Source of the DNA: an uncultured cyanobacterium
GTDB lineage: Bacteria; Cyanobacteriota; Cyanobacteriia; PCC-6307; Cyanobiaceae
DNA length: 64,000 nt
Assembly (NCBI GenBank): GCA_903858015.1
Contig: CAIOGZ010000092.1
Location: 1-64,000 of the forward strand
Direction of reading: 5' to 3'
This document shows, in pieces, positions 37,130 to 46,814 of the stretch. Every line of letters starts with the position of its first letter. The first letter of the stretch is position 1. The position numbers and the translations under genes were made by a program. The notes under the pieces are model-generated. The model had not been told where the DNA came from. It saw nothing but the letters and a program-made list of their open reading frames with translations, and did no database searches.

Positions 37130-38188
37130 TCAGTGACTGTTAGACTTTGATCGCGAAATTTTGTGGCGAATCTTTTCCAGGATCGGCGGCGCAAAAAGAA
37201 TGTATAAATCTTTAAGTCGCGACCGCAATGAGTGCAGATCTCGATGGAGGCCGCCATGATCCAGGTCGATTCGCCTCTGATCCTGATTATTGGCCAGCAA
37301 CTCCCTGAGTTGTGGAGTAATCTCTATTTGGCCTGCAAGGCCATGAGATTCGGCGATGGCGAACAACCGATGCCATTCAGATATAGCGCTAATCCCCAAA
37401 CTTTCGGCCTGTCGCAGAATTTCTCTAGAAATAAGACAGTCCTCTTCTTGGGTCTTTACAATATCTCGAGCAAGATGAGCTTGAACATCTGACCCGGAAT
37501 GGCGACGGTAAAAGAGAGAGATATTTCGGCCTATGGCGATATCTCCCTGCATAGCCAGTCGCCATATATAAAGCCTATCGTTGGATGGATACCTGCCATA
37601 AACAGGATCGCCAGCTGAAGTGAGCACAGCCGCTTGATGGGACTCAGTTAAAACGACGGCGGCCCAGATATTCAGTGGGGTATTGGCAAGGCAATGGACA
37701 GCCACCTCCTTGGGACCCCATACTCGAAAATCATCAAGTGCGCGCTCCGGATTCAGCGGAATCTGAAGAAAACTTCCCGAGAATTTTTCAAAGGGCATAC
37801 AGCATTCATTAGCAACTGCTACGCATTGGCCAAAGAATGCATGGACGGATTGGCGCTCCTGGAAACACCTGTGAGCTTCTTCAAGATGATAACGAGACCA
37901 CATGTCGTCATCCGCCAGGAGTGCCACATATTTAGTTTCAGCTTCTCGCGCAAGGCGGATGCCGTTCTCTTGCGCTGTAATGGCACCCTGCTGATGAATG
38001 TATCTTATGGGCAACTCCTTGGAAAATTGTGCAGCCACATCACGAGACTCTCCACCGACACCACTATCGCTGATCACCACTTCGTGAATGAGGTCTTTCC
38101 TTGACTGTAAAGCAATGCTTTCAAGTGCATTCTTAAGCATGCTAGGCCTGTTGTAGGTTGGCATTAGCACGGTTATCGTCGAGGTCAT
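37130..38188 (-). CDS. family 2 glycosyltransferase
   Basis: GT-A glycosyltransferase of 352 residues. ITVLMPTYNRPSMLKNALES is the standard family 2 start, EVVISDSGVGGES the nucleotide-binding strand, and YVALLADDDMWSRYHLEEA carries the D-D-D metal motif. RYPSNDRLYIWRLAMQGDI and LFYRRHSGSD follow as in other surface-glycan transferases. Base composition is clearly less GC-rich than the flanking clpX and dnaX, indicating transfer. It is alone on its strand with gene-free DNA on both sides. Donor and acceptor unknown. Confidence 0.87.
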   Translation of the reverse strand: MTSTITVLMPTYNRPSMLKNALESIALQSRKDLIHEVVISDSGVGGESRDVAAQFSKELPIRYIHQQGAITAQENGIRLAREAETKYVALLADDDMWSRYHLEEAHRCFQERQSVHAFFGQCVAVANECCMPFEKFSGSFLQIPLNPERALDDFRVWGPKEVAVHCLANTPLNIWAAVVLTESHQAAVLTSAGDPVYGRYPSNDRLYIWRLAMQGDIAIGRNISLFYRRHSGSDVQAHLARDIVKTQEEDCLISREILRQAESLGISAISEWHRLFAIAESHGLAGQIEITPQLRELLANNQDQRRIDLDHGGLHRDLHSLRSRLKDLYILFAPPILEKIRHKISRSKSNSH

Positions 38189-38480
38189 GCACTATGCAAG
38201 CAGATGCCTGATTTTACCACAAAAACAAGTTGCGGCGATTTCGACTTTGATCGCTTGCCATGCAAAGCCAGCCATAGAGCGCTTGTTTCCACAAAGGGTG
38301 CGGGGCGCCGGGTAATGGTAATGGCAATGGGTTGGCGAGCACTCAGAATTGAGATTTTAATCACTCAAGCAAACGATTTGGCACTACTTCCCATTTGATT
38401 AACTATGCCAATCGATCAACCTCGTTTTTTCGGCGTGACACCCTACGCAGATGTCCTGATCGCGAGTAATATGGATTTGT

Positions 38481-40430
38481 ATGTCTAAGAATTACCAGCC
38501 CCTCCACCACAAATACCGCCCCCAGCGGCTCTCGGAGCTGGTGGGGCAGGAGGCCATCGCCGCCACCTTGGCCAACGCCCTGCGCACCGGGCGGATCGCC
38601 CCGGCCTACCTGTTCAGCGGCCCCCGCGGCACCGGCAAGACCTCCAGCGCCCGCATCCTGGCCCGCTCGCTCAACTGCGTGGCCAGCGACGGGCCCACGC
38701 CCGAGCCCTGCGGCACTTGTGAGCTCTGCACCTCGATCGCTGCCGGGAATGCCCTCGATGTGATCGAGATCGATGCCGCCTCCAACACCGGCGTCGACAA
38801 CATCCGCGAGCTGATCGAGCGCTCCCGCTTCGCCCCGGTGCAGGCGCGCTGGAAGGTGTATGTGGTGGATGAGTGCCACATGCTCTCCACGGCGGCCTTC
38901 AACGCCCTGCTCAAGACCCTGGAGGAGCCGCCGCCCCAAGTGGTGTTCGTGCTGGCCACCACCGATCCGCAGCGGGTGCTGCCCACGATCCTGTCGCGCT
39001 GCCAGCGCTTTGATTTCCGGCGCATCCCCCTGGAGGCCCTCGAAAAGCACCTCACCTGGATCGCCGCACAGGAAGCGATCGGCATCACAGCCGAGGCCCT
39101 GCAGGTGGTTGCCCAGCGGGCCCAGGGGGGCCTGCGCGATGCCGAAAGCCTGCTCGATCAGCTCAGCCTGCTGCCGCCACCGATCGAGCCCCTGGCCGTC
39201 TGGGAGCTGCTGGGGGCCGTGCCCGAGCAGGAATTGCTGCTGCTGGCCCGGGCCATGGCCGAAGCCGAGCCGCTGGGGGTGATTGAGGCCTGCCGCCAGT
39301 TGCTGGAGCGGGGCCGCGAACCGGGTGCCGTGCTGCAGGGGCTGGCCAGCCTGCTGCGGGATCTGCTGTTGGCCGGGGTGGCGCCGGATCGGCTGGAGCT
39401 CACCAGCGTGTCGCCGGCCATGCGGCCGGAGCTGCCCGCCGTGGCGCGATCGATCGGCAAAGCGCGGTTGCTCCACTGGCAGGCCCAGCTCAAGGGCAGC
39501 GAGCAGCAGCTGCGCCACAGCATGCAACCCCGCCTCTGGCTGGAGGTGCTGCTACTGGGGTTGTTGGCCGAACCCCAGGCCAGACCTGAGCCAAAACGCC
39601 CCGTCGAAGACGCTCCGGCCCAGGCCAGGAGTGGAGCAGAGGCTTCGGCGCCGGTCAGGACGACCGCACCGGCAGCGGGCGCCCGGGCTGCGGAAGCAAC
39701 CGCGCCGGCGCTGATCACAGCCCATGCACCAGGCCCCACGACCTCTGGTCCGCCCGAGCCGGCCAGCAGCACGGCGCCGGGCAACCAACCGGAACCGGGC
39801 GTTCCCAGCAGGCATGGCCAACCCGAAACTCCCGCCCCGGGAACAGCTCCGGGGACACCAGCCAGCTCGCCGAACCTTGGTGAGCTCTGGCAGCAGATCC
39901 TGGCGGGCCTAGAGCTGCCCTCCACCCGGATGCTCCTCTCCCAGCAGGCACACCTGCACCGGCTCGACAACAGCCGAGCCCTGGTGCGGGTCTCTAGCAA
40001 CTGGATCGCCATGGTGCAGAGCCGGCTGCCGCTGCTGGAGGGCGCCCTCACCAAGGCCCTCGGGAGCCCCAGGCAGGTGACGCTGGAAGCCAGCGACCAG
40101 AAGGATGCTGCGCCGATCGCTGCACCGTTGCCGGTAACGCCACCAGTTGAAGCCATGGTCTCGATGGCAGCGGCGCGACCCGCATCCCGGATCGAGGCTC
40201 CGCCGCTGGTGCCGAAATCCGAAGCACCGGCTTCGTCCGCAACAGCAGCTTGGCCCCAACCTGAAGCCGCCAGCAGGGGCCCGAGCGACGCTGCCCCCCG
40301 GCCGCCTACGCCCAACGACAGTCAACGAGCGATGGGCATCAGCTCGAGCGGCAGACTTGATGAAAAAGCAAAGCTCTTCGCCGATTTCTTCAATGGTGAG
40401 GTGGTGGCTGGCGACGATCAGCCAGGCTGA
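38481..40430 (+). CDS. dnaX: DNA polymerase III subunit gamma/tau
   Basis: Clamp-loader ATPase, 649 residues. Walker A is GPRGTGKTSSAR near residue 49, the zinc site uses CVASDGPTPEPCGTCELC, Walker B is VYVVDECHML and sensor 1 is VLATTDPQRVLPTILSRCQR. Domain III continues to about 370. A Pro/Ala-rich linker leads to a tau-type C-terminal domain (LGELWQQILAGLELPSTRML). No intein interrupts the ATPase core, unlike some cyanobacterial DnaX. No strong slippery heptamer is evident. Its last 13 bases overlap the convergent glycosyltransferase. Confidence 0.95.
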   Translation: MSKNYQPLHHKYRPQRLSELVGQEAIAATLANALRTGRIAPAYLFSGPRGTGKTSSARILARSLNCVASDGPTPEPCGTCELCTSIAAGNALDVIEIDAASNTGVDNIRELIERSRFAPVQARWKVYVVDECHMLSTAAFNALLKTLEEPPPQVVFVLATTDPQRVLPTILSRCQRFDFRRIPLEALEKHLTWIAAQEAIGITAEALQVVAQRAQGGLRDAESLLDQLSLLPPPIEPLAVWELLGAVPEQELLLLARAMAEAEPLGVIEACRQLLERGREPGAVLQGLASLLRDLLLAGVAPDRLELTSVSPAMRPELPAVARSIGKARLLHWQAQLKGSEQQLRHSMQPRLWLEVLLLGLLAEPQARPEPKRPVEDAPAQARSGAEASAPVRTTAPAAGARAAEATAPALITAHAPGPTTSGPPEPASSTAPGNQPEPGVPSRHGQPETPAPGTAPGTPASSPNLGELWQQILAGLELPSTRMLLSQQAHLHRLDNSRALVRVSSNWIAMVQSRLPLLEGALTKALGSPRQVTLEASDQKDAAPIAAPLPVTPPVEAMVSMAAARPASRIEAPPLVPKSEAPASSATAAWPQPEAASRGPSDAAPRPPTPNDSQRAMGISSSGRLDEKAKLFADFFNGEVVAGDDQPG

Positions 40431-41233
40431 CGCCAACAACGCCTGACGATCCAGATCAGGCGGTTGAGCAGCAATTGCAAGGCTAATCCGGGACCGGGAT
40501 TGCTGCCACAGCCCAGCACAAAGCGATGGGGAGGCAAAAGCCAGCAAGCACGCCAGCCAAAATAGCGAAGGGCGTTGCGTTCCTTTTCGGCCAGGAAAGG
40601 CTCATCCACCCGCTGGGAGGAGGCACCGGTGCAGGCATACGAAGCGACAGGCACGGGAACGTACTGGAAACGGCCCTTGGCGAACAGCCTAATATTGTAG
40701 TCCCAGTCGGCATAGAGCGCATAGCGGGGGTTGTAAGCAATCCCAAGCTCCAGCATCCTGGAGCGGCGGTAGAAGGCCGATTGATGGCTGAGGTTGCGCT
40801 CCATGAAGCGGGGCAGATCCCAGCTCTGGCCATAGCGGTAGCCGGGATCTTCAATCCACACATCACCGTGGACAACCAGCACATCCTGGCCAACCGCCTG
40901 CAGACAGGATGCCATCGCTGCAAAGGCATCAGCACTGATCAGGCAATCATCGGCGCCCATCACATAAAGCCAATCACCCCTGGCCAGGGCCACGCCATGA
41001 TTCATGGCCTCATAGATCCCCGAGCCCTTCTCCACAGCAACGCAATGGCTGATTGCCGCTTCGCTCAGAAGCCGAGTCGCCAAGGCCACGGTTTCGTCAT
41101 TGGAGCCGCCATCCACCAACACAATTTCAAACCGATTCCAGTGCTGCTCAGCCAGGGAGCCCAGCGAACGGGGCAAATGCCGGGCAGCATTCAACAGCGG
41201 CATCACAACGGAGATGAGCGGAAGGTCACTCAT
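40418..41233 (-). CDS. family 2 glycosyltransferase (WcaA-like)
   Basis: GT-A glycosyltransferase of 271 residues. ISVVMPLLNAARHLPRSL, FEIVLVDGGSNDETVA, EKGSGIYEAMNHGVALARGD and YVMGADDCL (metal motif) are typical of family 2 enzymes of exopolysaccharide clusters. NLSHQSAFYRRSRMLELG and LYADWDYNIRLFAKG follow. It overlaps the dnaX 3' end by 13 bases and overlaps the DUF5672 gene start-to-stop by four (ATGA), so the two accessory genes form a coupled pair inserted beside dnaX. Confidence 0.88.
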   Translation of the reverse strand: MSDLPLISVVMPLLNAARHLPRSLGSLAEQHWNRFEIVLVDGGSNDETVALATRLLSEAAISHCVAVEKGSGIYEAMNHGVALARGDWLYVMGADDCLISADAFAAMASCLQAVGQDVLVVHGDVWIEDPGYRYGQSWDLPRFMERNLSHQSAFYRRSRMLELGIAYNPRYALYADWDYNIRLFAKGRFQYVPVPVASYACTGASSQRVDEPFLAEKERNALRYFGWRACWLLPPHRFVLGCGSNPGPGLALQLLLNRLIWIVRRCWRQPG

Positions 41234-42120
41234 CGAAGTGCCTCCAAAAAATCGAGGGGAAAAGTTGATAGCCAGAAATCGCGATCATGCTTTTCCCAGG
41301 CATGGCAACCGAAAGGACGCTTGACTCCATACTCTTTAAAGGTTTGGCGCGGGTTGGTTTCAACGGAAAAAGCCGCTGCCTCATCCATAGTGGGTATTCG
41401 AATCCAGCTATACACACAAGGAGCATAGACGGAAATGACATGATCCTCCTGGATACCGATGCGGGCGTAATGGGCAAGCGTGTTTCGCCAGCCGAACGAC
41501 ATGGCGACAAAGAGGCACAAGCGCTTGACAAACAACAACGGACGTTGAGACGGAGGAAACAGGTGGTAACGGCGAAACAAAGTCATCCGCCAGGCAAGCT
41601 TCCGCCATCGAAAAACCGGCATGTAAAGCCAGAGCGGTGATTCACAGATGCGGATCATCTCACTGACGCAACGCAGTGACAATCCGCCATTGCCAACGCC
41701 CACATCGGGCGTATCGGATCCAAGGTGGCCTGTCCAGGGGGCGCCGATATAGCTGTAATTCTTGGCTAGCCAGGCAGCGAGATCGTCGCGCAGAATCCAG
41801 GCATCTAACTGAAAGATCAAAAGATGGGTCCAATTGGCAAACAATCGATAAAACCAACTCTGCAACAACATTTGATTGTATGTAGCCACTGAAGCCAGCC
41901 AGTGATCGTCAATTGGTATCACTTCAATACGCTCTAGCTCAGACTGGGACAATCGGCAGCGATCCAAGAATACAGTCATGTCAATCGACCGCTTATGAAT
42001 AATTCGAATCGAGTAGGGCTGAGTTCTGCTGACACAGACACGCAAAGCGAGCATCTCAGCCCGACTCAGCTGCATAGAATACACCGGAACCACAATGACG
42101 CAGGAAGGCTTCAATGTCAA
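41230..42120 (-). CDS. DUF5672 family protein, probable glycosyltransferase
   Basis: The core carries DUF5672 features: LLIFQLDAWILRDDLAAWL, YSYIGAPWTGHL, VGVGNGGLSLRCVSEM and QEDHVISVYAP. These are found in glycan clusters and resemble a GT-A fold with a D-x-D equivalent. The open frame reaches 42270 but would overlap the upstream transferase gene by 104 bases, so I place the start near TTG 42120 (or TTG 42114), just before KPSCVIVVPVY; this is uncertain. Base composition is lower in GC than neighbours. Coupled by ATGA to the family 2 transferase downstream. Confidence 0.75.
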   Translation of the reverse strand: MTLKPSCVIVVPVYSMQLSRAEMLALRVCVSRTQPYSIRIIHKRSIDMTVFLDRCRLSQSELERIEVIPIDDHWLASVATYNQMLLQSWFYRLFANWTHLLIFQLDAWILRDDLAAWLAKNYSYIGAPWTGHLGSDTPDVGVGNGGLSLRCVSEMIRICESPLWLYMPVFRWRKLAWRMTLFRRYHLFPPSQRPLLFVKRLCLFVAMSFGWRNTLAHYARIGIQEDHVISVYAPCVYSWIRIPTMDEAAAFSVETNPRQTFKEYGVKRPFGCHAWEKHDRDFWLSTFPLDFLEALR

Positions 42121-42166
42121 ATCAACGCAATTTGGTCGAACGTACGGATTGGAAAAACCAGGCAAG

Positions 42167-43594
42167 TTACGCCCCACTGGATTCAGCAGCAATCTCAATG
42201 CCGCCAACTTCAGGATCAGCGGCAAGGTCGTGCCCTGCCTGCCATGCCTCCTCGATCCCAGCAGCCCCATGGGCCGTCTTCGCCCAGACCAGCGTCTTGG
42301 GCAGCAGGGCCATCTTCAGCGCCACCCACGGGATCACCACGAACCAATGCATCAGGTAGCCCATCGCCAAGGCGATATTGGCCGGGGTGGGTTTAGGCAG
42401 CGGTGGGCCTTCGGCCGGGCGACCGCAGCCGGCAGCGAGGGAATAGCCCGAGAGGCCCAGCGCCACCACCGAGAAGGGCCCCATCCCCGGCGGCGTACCG
42501 GTGAGCAGGGCGCCGGCGAGGTCGGCCACGGTCATCACCGGCAGCACGTACTGGAGCACGAAGAACGCCGCCAGGTCGAGTTTCTGGGCGCCATTAAGGC
42601 GACCGAAAACCAGCTGGTCGCCGTAATCCAGGAAGCGTTGCAGGCCCCCTTCGGCCCAGCGCTGGCGCTGGCGCCACAGGGCCGCTAACGACAGCACAGC
42701 CTCCTCGCACACCGGCGGATTCCAAAGCACCCCTATAGGCAATCCGGCCAGCAGGAAACGGAAGCTCAGATCAAGGTCGTCGGTGATGGTGGCCTCGTTG
42801 AAGCCACCAGCGGTATGGACCGCATCGCGGCGCAGCAGCTGGCCATTGCCGCGCAGCTCGGCCACGCCCCCCCGGGCCAGGCGCCGCTCCTGGATGAAGG
42901 CATCGAAGGCCATCTCCATCGCCTGGGCCCGGGTGAGCCAGTTGGCCTCGGCATTGACTTCAGCCTTGCGCAACTGCACCGCCGCCCAGCCGCCTGTCTC
43001 GGCGAAGGGGATCAAGCGTTCGAGCAGATCGGGCGCCAGATCGGCATCGGCATCGAGCACCAACAGCCAACGGCCCTGCAGCTGGGGGAGCACCAAATTG
43101 AGCGCCCCCGACTTCCCGCCGCCCGCATCCCGGCTGCGCCGCAACACCCGCAACTGGGGGTAGAGGCCCTGGAGCTCGGCCAACCGCTGGGGGGTGCTGT
43201 CGTGACTGCCGTCGTCGATCACCCAGAGCCGCAGCTGCTCGGCTGGCCAGCGCAGCCGGGTAACCCGCTCCACCAGCCGGCCGATCACCGCCTCCTCATC
43301 GCGGGCAGCCACCACCACATCCACCGCCGGGGCAGTTGGAGAGTCAGCTGCTGGGGCCCCAGCGGTGTCAACGGCGTTGCCCCCCGGGCCATCAGCCAAG
43401 CCGTCGCTCGGCTCGGGGGGCCTCAGGACCACCGTGCGCACCACGTAAGCCCCCAGCACACTGGCCAAGCCCACGGCCGGCAGCATCCTGGCCAGCGGCG
43501 CCAATCCATGGGGCACCATCCCCAGCAGCCCGCAGCTCAGCAGGAACAGGGCGGCCTTGCGGCGGCGGCGATCGTCAGAGCTGCCGCCTCCCAT
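42167..43594 (-). CDS. membrane family 2 glycosyltransferase, probable beta-monoglucosyldiacylglycerol synthase
   Basis: Processive-type GT2 enzyme of 475 residues. A first membrane segment near residue 30 precedes the catalytic domain: VDVVVAARDEEAVIGRLVE, LWVIDDGSHDST, LLVLDADADLAPD (D-x-D), TITDDLDLSFRFL and RQRQRWAEGGLQR (the Q-x-x-R-W signature). Three or so C-terminal hydrophobic helices follow. Architecture and length match cyanobacterial MgdA (Sll1377), which makes the glucolipid precursor of thylakoid galactolipids from UDP-glucose and diacylglycerol. Unlike the two genes after it, it has core-like GC content. Other GT2 polysaccharide synthases remain possible. Confidence 0.75.
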   Translation of the reverse strand: MGGGSSDDRRRRKAALFLLSCGLLGMVPHGLAPLARMLPAVGLASVLGAYVVRTVVLRPPEPSDGLADGPGGNAVDTAGAPAADSPTAPAVDVVVAARDEEAVIGRLVERVTRLRWPAEQLRLWVIDDGSHDSTPQRLAELQGLYPQLRVLRRSRDAGGGKSGALNLVLPQLQGRWLLVLDADADLAPDLLERLIPFAETGGWAAVQLRKAEVNAEANWLTRAQAMEMAFDAFIQERRLARGGVAELRGNGQLLRRDAVHTAGGFNEATITDDLDLSFRFLLAGLPIGVLWNPPVCEEAVLSLAALWRQRQRWAEGGLQRFLDYGDQLVFGRLNGAQKLDLAAFFVLQYVLPVMTVADLAGALLTGTPPGMGPFSVVALGLSGYSLAAGCGRPAEGPPLPKPTPANIALAMGYLMHWFVVIPWVALKMALLPKTLVWAKTAHGAAGIEEAWQAGHDLAADPEVGGIEIAAESSGA

Positions 43595-43733
43595 GCCCAG
43601 CCCAAAACTTCAACAACTCTAAAGCGCCCCTGGGGCAGCAGCGGCCGCAGATCCCGCAGCGCACGCTTCCACCCCCTAGGAAGCCCCAGCGACCAGCTGG
43701 TTGGCCCAGGGGGCCGCGGCTGGGCCAACCAGC

Positions 43734-45437
43734 TCAGCCTCCGGCCTGCAGAGCGGCGCCGATCGCCTCCAGCGGCTGCAAGCGGGCACCGGGGTAATAG
43801 TGCTGCAGGATCCGGTCGCTACTCCAGCCACGGCGGGCCAGATCGATCGCCCCGGCCTGGGACAGGCCGGCCCCATGGCCGAAACCGCCCCCATCCACCC
43901 ACCAGGCCCCCTCCCCGGCCGGCGCCAGTAGGAACAGGGTGCTGGGCAAACTCCGCAGGGTGCGGCGAATGGCATCGCGGCGCAGCACGACAACGCCGGC
44001 GGAGCCACCGATCTCCAGGGCCAGCACCCGGCCGCTCTCCCCCCGCTGCAGCACGGTGAGCCGGCGGGGTTGTCCCACCGAACTACCCCTAGCCGCCAGG
44101 GCGGCGCTGATCTGGCCGGCGGTGAGCTGCCGCCGCCAGCGGAACAGGGGGTGGTCGGCCCCGTAGGCCCCCGGGCCGCCCTGCAGCAGCTCCGGCAGGG
44201 CGCTGGCGGCCAGGGGCAGCGGGTGGCGGGCAGCGAAGGCGGTGGAGCCATCGGCGAAGGGCCGCAGATAGGGCGCCGGCTCAACATCCCAGGCCTCGTG
44301 GAGGCCAGCGGCGATACCGCCGTTGCTGGCGTGATACACGGCCTGAATCGGCTGTCCGCCAGCGGCCAGCACCTGGCCGTGGCTGGCGGCGATCGCCTGG
44401 CGCACGGCGCTGCCGGCCTGGCTGGGGTCGCTATACACCTGGCACTGGGTGTCGGCGCAGAGGTGATAGCCATCCAGCCGATAGCGCCCCCGGTTGCGTA
44501 GCGCCCAGGTGCGGGCGAGCACCGCCTGGGCGGCGAGGGCGGCCGGGGGCGATCCGGCCCCGATCTCATGGGGCACCACCCCCTCGAGGTAGCGCTCCAG
44601 GGGCACCTCCTCCACCAGGCTCCAACCGCCATGGGCATCGGCGAGCAGGCGGAACGGCCCGCCATAAATCCCCTGCTTCCAGCGCAGTCCGGCGGGGGCC
44701 TCGATCCGGATCGGCCCCTGCAGCTGCACCGCCCCCTGGGGACGGCGCAGCTCCAGCAGCAGGCGCCTGGTCTCGCGGCGTTCCACCAGGCGGGAGGGGA
44801 TGTCGGCCGGCAGCGGCGCCTCGGCGGCCGCCCACACCTCCCATTCGCCGGGCCGGGCAATCCGGGGCTGGGCGCCGGCGGCAGCCCAGCGTTGGGCGGC
44901 CGCCTCAGCGCTTTCGTAGCTCGCGAAGGGGCCCAACACCCGGCGCCGCAGGCTGAAGGGTTGGCCCAGGGTCTGCCAGCGCCAATGCAGGCTGAAGGCC
45001 GGAGCCTCGAAGCGTTGACCGGCCCCATCCACCAGGGTGAGCAGCCCGCCGGCGGCCGTCAGCTGCAATGGCGCTGCCGGGGCAGCGGCTGGGGCGGCAG
45101 TTGGCTCAGCGGCCGGAACAGCAGCCGGGGCAGGGCCTAGCCGGGCCGCCAGCGCCACCCAGAGCACGGGGTTGGCTGGCTGCAGCGGCGGCGGCGGCGG
45201 CACCGGCCAATGGAGCGGGGAGGCCTCGGCGGCGCTGGCCCCTGGCGCCCCGGGGGGAGGCGGCGGCAGCGGCGGCAAGGGGGCGCGATCGGAGGCCTGG
45301 CAACCGCCGCTCAGCGTTAGCAGAGCCGCCAGCAACCAGGGCCGCAGCAGCCTGGGCGGGCAGGAGGGGGCAGCCGAATCAGCCACGGCGTTGGCCCAGG
45401 CAGACGGGACAGCAAGGGGGGCGGCGGGGCGAGGCAT
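43734..45437 (-). CDS. SpoIID/LytB-domain lipoprotein-like protein
   Basis: Protein of 567 residues with an N-terminal signal ending in a lipobox-like LSGGC near residue 46, then a Pro/Ala-rich linker. The SpoIID domain contains [62 protein letters not shown] and [19 protein letters not shown]. In Bacillus SpoIID is a lytic transglycosylase that cuts stripped peptidoglycan; cyanobacterial homologues are presumed cell-wall enzymes in the periplasm. A SPOR-like segment ([20 protein letters not shown]) near 170 may bind peptidoglycan. Divergent from rpmI with 68 bases between starts. Confidence 0.88.
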   Translation of the reverse strand: MPRPAAPLAVPSAWANAVADSAAPSCPPRLLRPWLLAALLTLSGGCQASDRAPLPPLPPPPPGAPGASAAEASPLHWPVPPPPPLQPANPVLWVALAARLGPAPAAVPAAEPTAAPAAAPAAPLQLTAAGGLLTLVDGAGQRFEAPAFSLHWRWQTLGQPFSLRRRVLGPFASYESAEAAAQRWAAAGAQPRIARPGEWEVWAAAEAPLPADIPSRLVERRETRRLLLELRRPQGAVQLQGPIRIEAPAGLRWKQGIYGGPFRLLADAHGGWSLVEEVPLERYLEGVVPHEIGAGSPPAALAAQAVLARTWALRNRGRYRLDGYHLCADTQCQVYSDPSQAGSAVRQAIAASHGQVLAAGGQPIQAVYHASNGGIAAGLHEAWDVEPAPYLRPFADGSTAFAARHPLPLAASALPELLQGGPGAYGADHPLFRWRRQLTAGQISAALAARGSSVGQPRRLTVLQRGESGRVLALEIGGSAGVVVLRRDAIRRTLRSLPSTLFLLAPAGEGAWWVDGGGFGHGAGLSQAGAIDLARRGWSSDRILQHYYPGARLQPLEAIGAALQAGG

Positions 45438-45505
45438 CGGCCGGAGGGCTTGGAGAAGGGTTGAGTCGCGGGGTACTCTGCTTGTTTGTGCCAGCGCTGC
45501 TTGCG

Positions 45506-45703
45506 ATGCCGAAGCTCAAGACCCGCAAAGCCGCCGCCAAGCGGTTCAAGGTGACCGGCAGCGGCAAGTTCCTGCGCCGGCACGCCTTCCGCAACCACCT
45601 GCTAGACCACAAGAGTCCGAAGCGCAAGCGCTGGCTTGGCACCATGGCCGTCGTCGACGAGCGCGACGCCGACAATGTGTCACGGATGCTGCCCTACGCC
45701 TGA
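45506..45703 (+). CDS. rpmI: 50S ribosomal protein L35
   Basis: Ribosomal protein of 65 residues. [20 protein letters not shown] is the universal N-terminus, followed by [20 protein letters not shown]. The start ATG 45506 gives the exact family length although the frame is open far upstream. The promoter must lie in the short gap shared with the SpoIID-like gene or inside that gene. rplT follows after 101 bases; infC is not adjacent in this window. Confidence 0.98.
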   Translation: MPKLKTRKAAAKRFKVTGSGKFLRRHAFRNHLLDHKSPKRKRWLGTMAVVDERDADNVSRMLPYA

Positions 45704-45804
45704 AGCGGCGCCTGCAACAGCCCCCGCCGCCGATCGTTCGCGATCGAGCTGCGGCACAGCCAATCCTCAATCCAGTCTTTCCTCCCTACCCATTTCCCTG
45801 ATCC

Positions 45805-46152
45805 ATGGCTCGCGTCAAGAGGGGCAACGTCGCCCGTAAACGCCGCAACAAGATCCTTCGCCTCGCCCGCGGTTTCCAGGGCAGCAACGGCAGCCTGTTC
45901 CGCACCGCCAACCAGCGGGTGATGAAGGCCCTGTGCAATGCCTACCGCGATCGGCGCCGTCGCAAGCGTGATTTCCGCCGCCTCTGGATCGCCCGCATCA
46001 ACGCGGCTGCCCGGATCAATGGCACCAGCTACAGCCGTTTGATCGGTGGCCTCAAGAAGGCCGATGTGCTCCTCAATCGCAAGATGCTGGCCCAGCTTGC
46101 CGTGGCCGATCCCGCCAGCTTCAGCGCGGTGGTGGGCGCCGCCGCAGCCTGA
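45805..46152 (+). CDS. rplT: 50S ribosomal protein L20
   Basis: Ribosomal protein of 115 residues binding 23S rRNA early in assembly. [20 protein letters not shown] begins it, [22 protein letters not shown] and [20 protein letters not shown] follow, all characteristic. In other bacteria L20 represses its own operon at a leader RNA; the 101-base gap after rpmI shows no obvious pseudoknot by eye. A Ycf37-like gene starts 14 bases downstream. Confidence 0.98.
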   Translation: MARVKRGNVARKRRNKILRLARGFQGSNGSLFRTANQRVMKALCNAYRDRRRRKRDFRRLWIARINAAARINGTSYSRLIGGLKKADVLLNRKMLAQLAVADPASFSAVVGAAAA

Positions 46153-46166
46153 GCTCCGGCTCCCCC

Positions 46167-46796
46167 ATGCAGGAACTGCTTCCCCAGGCCTATCTGATCG
46201 GGCTGATCGTGTTGCTTGGCGCCGCTGCCGTGTTGGTGGGCAGGCAGATCCTGCGGGTCCGCAAGGATGAGCAGAACCTGGCCAAGCTCAGCGCCAGCGG
46301 CCCTGGCGGCGGCACCCCGTCCGACTCGGCTGGCCTCTACGACCTGGCCTCGGTGCAACTGCGCAAACGGCTCTACGGCCAAGCGGTTGACAACCTCAAG
46401 TTGGCCCTGCGCAAGGCCCAGGCCGAGAAGGCCCCCGACGAGGCCAAAGCCTTGATCGAAAACGCCTACGGCTTCGCCCTGGCGGCCCAAAGCAAATTTG
46501 CTGAGGCGATCCGTCACTACCGCATCGCCCTCCAGGCCAAGCCCGACTATCCGGTGGCCCTCAACAACCTCGCCTATGCCCTAGGCAAGCAGGGGGCCCA
46601 TGGCGAGGCCCTGGCCACCTACACCAAGGTGCTCAGCCTCGAACCCACCAATGCCACGGCCCGCAAAGGGGTCAAAACCATGCAGCGCCGCAGCGGCGGC
46701 CCGGGTAATGGCCCCTCCGGCGGGGGCGACGATTCCTCCAGCGGATCGCCTCCTAATCGCACCGCTGCTGGCCAAGGCCTGGGCAAAGCCGCCTAG
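46167..46796 (+). CDS. TPR membrane protein, Ycf37-like
   Basis: Protein of 209 residues: one N-terminal transmembrane helix (AYLIGLIVLLGAAAVLVGRQ), then a tetratricopeptide region from about 55 to 165 (YDLASVQLRKRLYGQAVDNL, ALIENAYGFALAAQSKFAEA, IALQAKPDYPVALNNLAYAL, KVLSLEPTNATARKGV), ending in a Gly/Ser-rich tail. This layout matches Ycf37 of Synechocystis, a thylakoid protein that aids photosystem I assembly. Position 14 bases after rplT suggests co-transcription. The family call rests on architecture and recalled similarity. Confidence 0.78.
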   Translation: MQELLPQAYLIGLIVLLGAAAVLVGRQILRVRKDEQNLAKLSASGPGGGTPSDSAGLYDLASVQLRKRLYGQAVDNLKLALRKAQAEKAPDEAKALIENAYGFALAAQSKFAEAIRHYRIALQAKPDYPVALNNLAYALGKQGAHGEALATYTKVLSLEPTNATARKGVKTMQRRSGGPGNGPSGGGDDSSSGSPPNRTAAGQGLGKAA

Positions 46797-46814
46797 GGCG
46801 GCTGGCGCTTGCCT

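Noticed and set aside
38481-40430. Intein or programmed frameshift in dnaX
   Set aside because: The ATPase core is continuous without an intein, and the longest A-run near the 3' end is only five bases, with no clear slippery heptamer.
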